Below are positions 6,376 through 9,949 of a stretch of 9,949 bases of DNA, in pieces; within the stretch, counting starts at the first letter, position 1, and every line of letters begins with the position of its first letter. Source of the DNA: JBDREW01 sp043819385. GTDB lineage: Bacteria; Patescibacteriota; Minisyncoccia; Minisyncoccales; GWA2-38-27. The position numbers and the translations under genes were made by a program. Location: positions 1 through 9,949 of the forward strand of contig JBDREW010000060.1 of NCBI GenBank assembly GCA_043819385.1, in the 5' to 3' direction. Below the pieces are notes generated by a model. The model was not told the origin of the DNA. It did not search any database and saw only the letters and a list, made by a program, of their open reading frames with translations.

Positions 6376-6996
6376 TTAAAATTCTTGAATATCAATATCT
6401 CTTTGAGAAACAGTTGTTTGAATTTTTACTTTTGGAGTAGGATTAATATTTTTGATTTCTGCTTCTAAAAAAATCGTTATTCTTGGCTGCTGATAATCAC
6501 TAGGAGGTTGATTCTGGCCAGAGAGAATAAATTTAAGAGAAGTTACTTCTATGTCATCAGAAGTTAAATTAGATATAACAAAATTAGCGCCACCAGTGCT
6601 TATTTTTTGTTTTATTTGCTTATTAATCAAATAAAAATCTTGACATTTCAAATCATTTTGAACATTCCTTATAAATCTTATCTTTGAATCATCTGATAAT
6701 GGATTTTCATAATTAGTAAAATTTATTGTTAGACAAATTGGCATTGAAGGGTCAGTAGTTTGTTTTTTAGCCATTCTAATAGATCTACTCATATATTCCA
6801 TAACATAGCTTGTTTGGTCTAAAAGTTTTTGAGAGGCCAAATAATATCTTTGAGAACGAAGGGCCGAAACAAAAATACCAATAAGACCTGATAATATAAT
6901 AGAAAAAACAGCTATAACAACTAACATTTCAATTAAACTAAACCCCTTATTCTTGAAACTTTGAACTTGGAACTTGGAACTTTTAAAATTAAACAT
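6376..6996 (-). CDS. Minor type IV prepilin, PilW/GspJ-like
   Basis: This 206-residue protein has a class III (type IV prepilin) signal: a basic leader ending KG at residues 17-18, then mature FSLIEMLVVIAVFSII with Glu at mature position 5. The hydrophobic N-terminal helix spans about residues 19-42. The following helix (RYYLASQKLLDQTSYVMEYMSRSIRMAK) resembles PilW or GspJ minor pilins that form the tip or initiation complex. The C-terminal part is beta-rich and poorly conserved. Prepilin peptidase should cleave after Gly18. The leader is encoded by a 7-bp repeat tract, so its sequence may be partly accidental. It is the last gene of the pilus cluster. PilW versus GspJ cannot be settled by eye. 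Confidence 0.8.
   Translation of the reverse strand: MFNFKSSKFQVQSFKNKGFSLIEMLVVIAVFSIILSGLIGIFVSALRSQRYYLASQKLLDQTSYVMEYMSRSIRMAKKQTTDPSMPICLTINFTNYENPLSDDSKIRFIRNVQNDLKCQDFYLINKQIKQKISTGGANFVISNLTSDDIEVTSLKFILSGQNQPPSDYQQPRITIFLEAEIKNINPTPKVKIQTTVSQRDIDIQEF
6953..6981. repeat. 7-bp tandem repeat encoding a prepilin leader
   Basis: Units read ttgaact (6961-6967), tggaact (6968-6974) and tggaact (6975-6981), preceded by a related ttgaaact (6953-6960). The tract lies in the first 15 codons of the PilW/GspJ-like gene. Confidence 0.75.
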
Positions 6997-7035
6997 TTTT
7001 TATTTTTAATTAAATATTTTAATTTTTAATTTAAG

Positions 7036-7063
7036 AATATATGATTTTACATTAACGAATCAA
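7036..7063 (-). promoter_or_regulatory. Possible promoter upstream of the PilW-like gene
   Basis: On the minus strand TTGATT (7058-7063), a 16-bp spacer and TATATT (7036-7041) resemble a sigma-70 promoter about 40 bp ahead of the start codon. AT-rich sequence makes chance matches common, and the gene may instead be read through from the prepilin genes upstream. Confidence 0.3.
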
Positions 7064-7092
7064 GGTTCTGACGAACAAAGTGAGTCAGGTTC

Positions 7093-7629
7093 TTATATAA
7101 CCAAATCTTTCCCCCAATTATAAAGATTTTCTTCAATTATTACTGGAGTTTGTGGCTCGCCTTTGTCCTCCCAACTAACTTCAACAGAAACATTTACATA
7201 ACTTCCAGAAGGAATAATTATAATTTTTCTTTTGAATATTGTATTAATGCCTGAATTATGAAAATAAAGACCGATTGCATTAAATTTTAAAAAACCTTGG
7301 TCTTGAAAAAAACCTAAAACTGATTCATAATAACTTATTTGGCAACCTGCTGAACAATTATTTAATCCACTATCCCAGCTATTTTTTGCAAGTATATTAC
7401 TATCCCTTATATTCCTAACAAGTTCAATTCCTTCCTGAGCCAAATAAGTAGCTGTAAGCCGTTGTTCAGCAATTCTTGCATAAGAAGCTGGATTTTGAGC
7501 AAAAGCAAAAATACCTAATATTCCAACTGAAAATACAAAAAAAACAATTATCAATTCAAGAAAAGTAAAACCATTCTCATTACTTTTTGTGATTTTTTTT
7601 ATCTCTAAATTATTTTTTTGTAAAATCAT
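7093..7629 (-). CDS. Minor type IV prepilin, PilV/GspI-like
   Basis: The 178-residue product carries a prepilin signal: a leader of 20 residues ending NENG, then mature FTFLELIIVFFVFSVGILGIF with Glu at position 5 (residue 25). Cleavage after Gly20 is expected. The GILGIF segment followed by ATYLAQEGIELVRNIRD (about 60-76) is typical of PilV- or GspI-type minor pilins, in which AxxLAxxGIE is a recurring motif. The remaining part contains a C-x4-C pair (NCSAGC) that could form a disulfide. It lies between the FimT/GspH-like and PilW-like genes, the common order for minor prepilins. The start has no Shine-Dalgarno. Confidence 0.8.
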   Translation of the reverse strand: MILQKNNLEIKKITKSNENGFTFLELIIVFFVFSVGILGIFAFAQNPASYARIAEQRLTATYLAQEGIELVRNIRDSNILAKNSWDSGLNNCSAGCQISYYESVLGFFQDQGFLKFNAIGLYFHNSGINTIFKRKIIIIPSGSYVNVSVEVSWEDKGEPQTPVIIEENLYNWGKDLVI

Positions 7630-7656
7630 ATTTTAATAATGACTTTATTGTCTTTA

Positions 7657-7697
7657 TTTTAAATTGTAATTTTTCACTTTTCATTTTGCATTTTGAT
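7657..7697. repeat. T-rich intergenic repeat shared with the rpoD downstream region
   Basis: Positions 7657-7683 match 940-966 at 24 of 27 positions, in the same orientation. The 3' part shows a heptamer rhythm: cactttt, cattttg, cattttg (7675-7695). It fills much of the gap between two prepilin genes. Confidence 0.65.
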
Positions 7698-7717
7698 ATT
7701 TAATTTTTTATTTTATT

Positions 7718-8278
7718 TTAATCTACATCAATCAATCCTGATTCATGAATAATAACATTTCTTGTTCTTGATATTTCTTGTTCTATCCTAAAAGTAATTG
7801 TTGCTAAATTAGCTCCTCCTCCATTAATATAAACACTAGGGTCAGGAGGCACAAAAACTATTACAAGTGGACCAGGAACTAAATTTCCAATTTCAATATA
7901 TGTTTCTATATTTGCATTTTCTATAATTTTATCGGTACCACTATTATATGTTTTATCTCCATTACAATCAGCAAATAAAGTATAACTTTTATTATTCCCT
8001 GTATTTAAATCTATTCCATATCCATATTGATAATCAACATCAAAATTACCAGCTGTTTTACACCCTTCTTCTCCATTTCCGGCCATTGTTTGCATTCTCC
8101 TTATATCCTGACCAACTTTATTAACCGCTCTTTGTAAAGCAAGACGTCTTTGACCTGTTCTATAATTAGCTAAAACCATACCTGACAAAATAACAATAAT
8201 AGACATAACAACTAAAAGTTCAAACAATGTGAATCCATTTTTCTTGAAACTTAAAATTTTGAATTTTGAACTTAACAT
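7718..8278 (-). CDS. Minor type IV prepilin, FimT/GspH-like
   Basis: This 186-residue prepilin has a 15-residue leader ending KKNG, cut after Gly15, and mature FTLFELLVVMSIIVILSGMVL with Glu at mature position 5 (residue 20). The next helix (LALQRAVNKVGQDIRRMQTMA) and the YGYGIDL segment fit the FimT/GspH family. A DCNGDKTYNSGTD stretch (104-116) looks like an Asp-rich, possibly calcium-binding loop of the kind seen in pilin-like folds; this is inference. Two cysteines (73 and 105) might pair. It begins 33 bp after the pilD stop and is followed by the PilV-like gene, so the minor prepilins and pilD are probably co-transcribed. The leader-coding DNA is repetitive, as in the PilW-like gene. Confidence 0.82.
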   Translation of the reverse strand: MLSSKFKILSFKKNGFTLFELLVVMSIIVILSGMVLANYRTGQRRLALQRAVNKVGQDIRRMQTMAGNGEEGCKTAGNFDVDYQYGYGIDLNTGNNKSYTLFADCNGDKTYNSGTDKIIENANIETYIEIGNLVPGPLVIVFVPPDPSVYINGGGANLATITFRIEQEISRTRNVIIHESGLIDVD

Positions 8279-8295
8279 TTTAATATAAATTATAG

Positions 8296-8335
8296 GTTAT
8301 AAGTATGAGATTTAAGTTATAAGTATGAGATTTAA
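8296..8335. repeat. 20-bp exact tandem duplication at the pilD stop codon
   Basis: The unit gttataagtatgagatttaa is repeated exactly at 8296-8315 and 8316-8335. The second copy encodes the last residues of PilD, and the stop codon (8312-8314) falls in the first copy, so the duplicate is mostly non-coding. Confidence 0.9.
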
Positions 8336-9151
8336 ATACCAATTAATCAATTCTTGACCCCAAAAAAAAGCAATTAATGTTCCAGTTATTAAAAATGGAC
8401 CAAACGGCACTTCACTTTTTAATTTCTTTTTTTTCATTAAAATTAATCCTACTCCTATTATAGCACCAATTAAAAAAGCAAGGAATAGGGCAACTAATAT
8501 ATTTGGATAACCAAGAAATAAACCCATAAAAAACCCTAATTTTATATCCCCTATTCCCATACCTTTGCCTTTTGTAGCAAGTACAATTATTAAAAAAAAC
8601 AATCCAGCTCCAAATCCTGATATTAAATAATTTAAAATTGTTTCATTGAAAATTGATTGAAAATTGAAAATTGAAAATTGAAAATTCTTTATAAATGTTA
8701 TTCCTATAAGAGAATATATTATTTTATCAGGAATAATAAAATGTTTTAAATCAAAGACAAAAATAACTATCAAAAAAGAAGCAATAATAAGTAAAAAACA
8801 AAAATTTATTAAAGTTTCAAAATTAAAAATTGTTTCAAAATTTGAAATTAAAAATCCATTCAAAATTCGAAATTCAAAATTGAAAATTAATAGAAATATC
8901 AACCCAGTCGCTATTTCCACAATAGGGTATTGCCAAGATATCTTTTTTTTACAATAACGACATTTTCCTCCTAAAAACACAAAACTAAAAAAAGGAATTA
9001 AATCAAGCCATTTTAAAGTATGCTTACATTTAGGACAAAAAGATCTACCTTTTAAATTATGTTCTTTTTCTAAACGATAAATAACACAATTCAAAAAACT
9101 CCCAATAACCAAACCAAAAATAAAAATAATTAAATAAAATATACTTGTCAT
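8312..9151 (-). CDS. pilD: Type IV prepilin peptidase PilD (A24 aspartic protease / N-methyltransferase)
   Basis: This 279-residue polytopic membrane enzyme cleaves prepilin leaders after the conserved Gly and methylates the new N-terminus. GSFLNCVIYRL (17-27) is the family's N-terminal motif. A cytoplasmic zinc-binding loop has two CxxC pairs (Cys39/Cys42 and Cys64/Cys67) and the LDLIPFFSF motif. The catalytic aspartates are Asp134 in FDLKHFIIPD and Asp202 in GMGIGDIKLG. About seven hydrophobic segments are visible. Residues 90-116 and 156-169 are low-complexity Asn/Phe/Ile stretches encoded by short tandem repeats, not family-conserved sequence. It lies between the pilin and the minor prepilins, its natural substrates. 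A promoter just upstream suggests an almost leaderless transcript. Confidence 0.95.
   Translation of the reverse strand: MTSIFYLIIFIFGLVIGSFLNCVIYRLEKEHNLKGRSFCPKCKHTLKWLDLIPFFSFVFLGGKCRYCKKKISWQYPIVEIATGLIFLLIFNFEFRILNGFLISNFETIFNFETLINFCFLLIIASFLIVIFVFDLKHFIIPDKIIYSLIGITFIKNFQFSIFNFQSIFNETILNYLISGFGAGLFFLIIVLATKGKGMGIGDIKLGFFMGLFLGYPNILVALFLAFLIGAIIGVGLILMKKKKLKSEVPFGPFLITGTLIAFFWGQELINWYLNLILIT
8646..8684. repeat. 7-bp tandem repeat (ttgaaaa) inside pilD
   Basis: Five full ttgaaaa units occur at 8646-8652, 8657-8663, 8664-8670, 8671-8677 and 8678-8684, with a partial ttga after the first. Three units equal 21 nt, or seven codons, so the tract stays translatable and gives the NFQFSIFNFQ stretch of PilD. 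Confidence 0.9.
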
Positions 9152-9157
9152 TCTTTA

Positions 9158-9186
9158 ATAATACCAAAATATTTTGTTTTTATCAA
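9158..9186 (-). promoter_or_regulatory. Sigma-70-type promoter for pilD, possibly leaderless
   Basis: On the minus strand TTGATA (9181-9186), a 17-bp spacer and TATTAT (9158-9163) form a good promoter match. Only six bases separate the -10 box from the pilD ATG (9149-9151), so transcription would start at or very near the start codon. Confidence 0.5.
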
Positions 9187-9215
9187 AATTTATCAAAAAA
9201 TAAATATCCCAAAAG

Positions 9216-9238
9216 TTGCGGGGGCTAAGCCCCCGCAA
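9216..9238. repeat. GC-rich 10-bp hairpin with 3-nt loop, REP-like
   Basis: The arms 9216-9225 (ttgcgggggc) and 9229-9238 (gcccccgcaa) pair perfectly around taa. It is by far the most GC-rich spot in the window. On the minus strand the stem is followed by CTTTTGGG, a poor terminator tail. It shares the ttgcgggg core with the hairpin at 9364-9384, suggesting two copies of one element type. Confidence 0.75.
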
Positions 9239-9270
9239 GCTATTTATAGGGTATTTAAGCTACAGAGAGC

Positions 9271-9322
9271 AGGTTTCCGTAAATAGGTCTCCGTAAATAG
9301 GTCTACATAAATATCCGTAAAT
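9271..9322. repeat. 14-bp tandem repeat, about 3.7 copies
   Basis: Successive units are aggtttccgtaaat (9271-9284), aggtctccgtaaat (9285-9298), aggtctacataaat (9299-9312) and a partial atccgtaaat (9313-9322). The array lies in the non-coding gap between the pilin and pilD, between the two GC-rich hairpins. It could hold binding sites for a regulator or be neutral slippage. Confidence 0.88.
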
Positions 9323-9344
9323 ATTTATATTTATAAAAATAGGG

Positions 9345-9384
9345 AGAATAAAAATAATAAAAATGCGAGGAATTAATCCCCGCA
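9345..9384 (-). terminator. Intrinsic terminator after the type IV pilin gene
   Basis: On the minus strand an 8-bp stem (9364-9371 with 9377-9384, including one G-U pair, loop TTAAT) is followed by a T-rich run TTTTTATTATTTTT. It lies about 60 bp beyond the pilin stop codon and would separate the pilin transcript from pilD. Confidence 0.65.
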
Positions 9385-9389
9385 ACTTT

Positions 9390-9434
9390 ATTCTTTATAA
9401 TTTCATTCTTTATAATTTCATTCTTTATAATTTT
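9390..9434. repeat. 15-bp tandem repeat, three copies, beyond the pilin stop
   Basis: The unit attctttataatttc is exact at 9390-9404 and 9405-9419; the third copy (9420-9434) differs only in its last base. It sits in the 3' untranslated part of the pilin transcript, before the terminator hairpin. Confidence 0.9.
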
Positions 9435-9442
9435 ATTAAAAA

Positions 9443-9928
9443 TCAATTGCAATCATTAGAATCATTACATTGAATATTGTCAAATCTTCCAGTCTCATCT
9501 ATACAAATATAAGTTATGCCATTAGTATACAAAGCAGAAAAACAATAATCATCACTACCAGCATAACAATTAGGAAGTATACCACCATTTTGCAAAATTA
9601 TCTCAGTTTCTAAAATATCTACATTATCATCTCCACAAAAACCATCATAATAATAATTTCCAGAATCATTATGATCATTATACCAAACTTGAGCCTGCAC
9701 TCTTATTTGACTAATAGAAGTATCTATTTTAGTATCTCTTGTTTTATTTTTAGCATCAATTAATGAAATTAAGGCAATAGCGGATAAAAGGCCAATAATA
9801 GCAATTACAAGTAAAAGTTCAATTACAGTAAATCCAGCACTATTTTTTTTCCTTTTTTCAAAAATTAAATTATTTTCTTGAAAAATGATATTATGTAAAC
9901 ACTTTTTTCTCTTAATTAAAAAATTCAT
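9443..9928 (-). CDS. Type IV pilin (PilA/PilE-like, probable major subunit)
   Basis: This 161-residue prepilin has a long 32-residue leader rich in Lys and Asn, ending SAG, then mature FTVIELLLVIAIIGLLSAIALISL with Glu at position 5 (residue 37). Cleavage by PilD after Gly32 is expected. The mature 129-residue protein has the N-terminal helix that packs in the pilus core, and a short acidic globular part with six cysteines (98, 121, 129, 142, 154, 160), enough for three disulfides. Small size, a separate terminator and position next to pilD favour a major pilin, but this is inference. No other in-frame Met exists in the leader, so the long leader stands unless a non-ATG start is used. An AT-rich TATAAT just before the ATG is too close to be its promoter; any promoter lies at or beyond the right edge. 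Confidence 0.85.
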   Translation of the reverse strand: MNFLIKRKKCLHNIIFQENNLIFEKRKKNSAGFTVIELLLVIAIIGLLSAIALISLIDAKNKTRDTKIDTSISQIRVQAQVWYNDHNDSGNYYYDGFCGDDNVDILETEIILQNGGILPNCYAGSDDYCFSALYTNGITYICIDETGRFDNIQCNDSNDCN

Positions 9929-9949
9929 ATTATATATTATTTAAATATT

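Noticed and set aside
7067..7092. Inverted and direct motifs ctgac/gtcag before the PilW-like gene as an operator
   Set aside because: Only five base pairs with an 11-base loop; too weak to support a regulatory call.
9271..9434. CRISPR-like array from the 14- and 15-bp direct repeats
   Set aside because: The units are contiguous with no spacers, too short, and no cas genes are nearby.

Overview
The window is AT-rich, gene-dense bacterial DNA read with the standard code. Gene content and style point to a Candidate Phyla Radiation (Patescibacteria, probably Parcubacteria-like) genome. Supporting signs are a compact lysine-rich RpoD, DnaG next to RpoD, a LemA/HtpX pair, a small type IV pilin cluster and almost no Shine-Dalgarno sequences. 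This placement is inferred from gene style; no marker gene such as 16S is present.

Layout: positions 1-765 (+) hold the C-terminal part of a large serine recombinase that enters from the left edge. Its stop codon lies inside the 3' end of a tRNA-Asn(GTT) gene on the opposite strand (754-825), which suggests the end of an integrated element. A short tRNA-like remnant (844-881) and a good sigma-70 promoter (892-919) precede the tRNA. Everything from there to the right edge is on the minus strand. In transcription order, right to left: a type IV pilin (9443-9928), an apparent intrinsic terminator (9345-9384), prepilin peptidase PilD (8312-9151), three minor prepilins of FimT/GspH type (7718-8278), PilV/GspI type (7093-7629) and PilW/GspJ type (6376-6996), a 22-bp perfect hairpin (6282-6329), lemA (5692-6246), htpX (4774-5685), a double TFIIB-type zinc-ribbon protein (4215-4745), dnaG (2267-4069) and rpoD (986-2239).

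Functionally there are three blocks. The pilus block makes pilin subunits and the enzyme that cleaves and N-methylates them; no assembly ATPase or platform protein is in the window. The lemA-htpX pair is a membrane-protein or envelope quality-control unit. The dnaG-rpoD pair is a remnant of the classical macromolecular-synthesis operon, supplying replication primase and the housekeeping sigma factor.

The most unusual aspect is a set of short tandem repeats, mostly with a period of 7 or 14 bp, found both between genes and inside coding sequence (two prepilin leaders and PilD loops). The recombinase/tRNA junction is the second point of interest. No CRISPR array, insertion sequence or defence system was seen.
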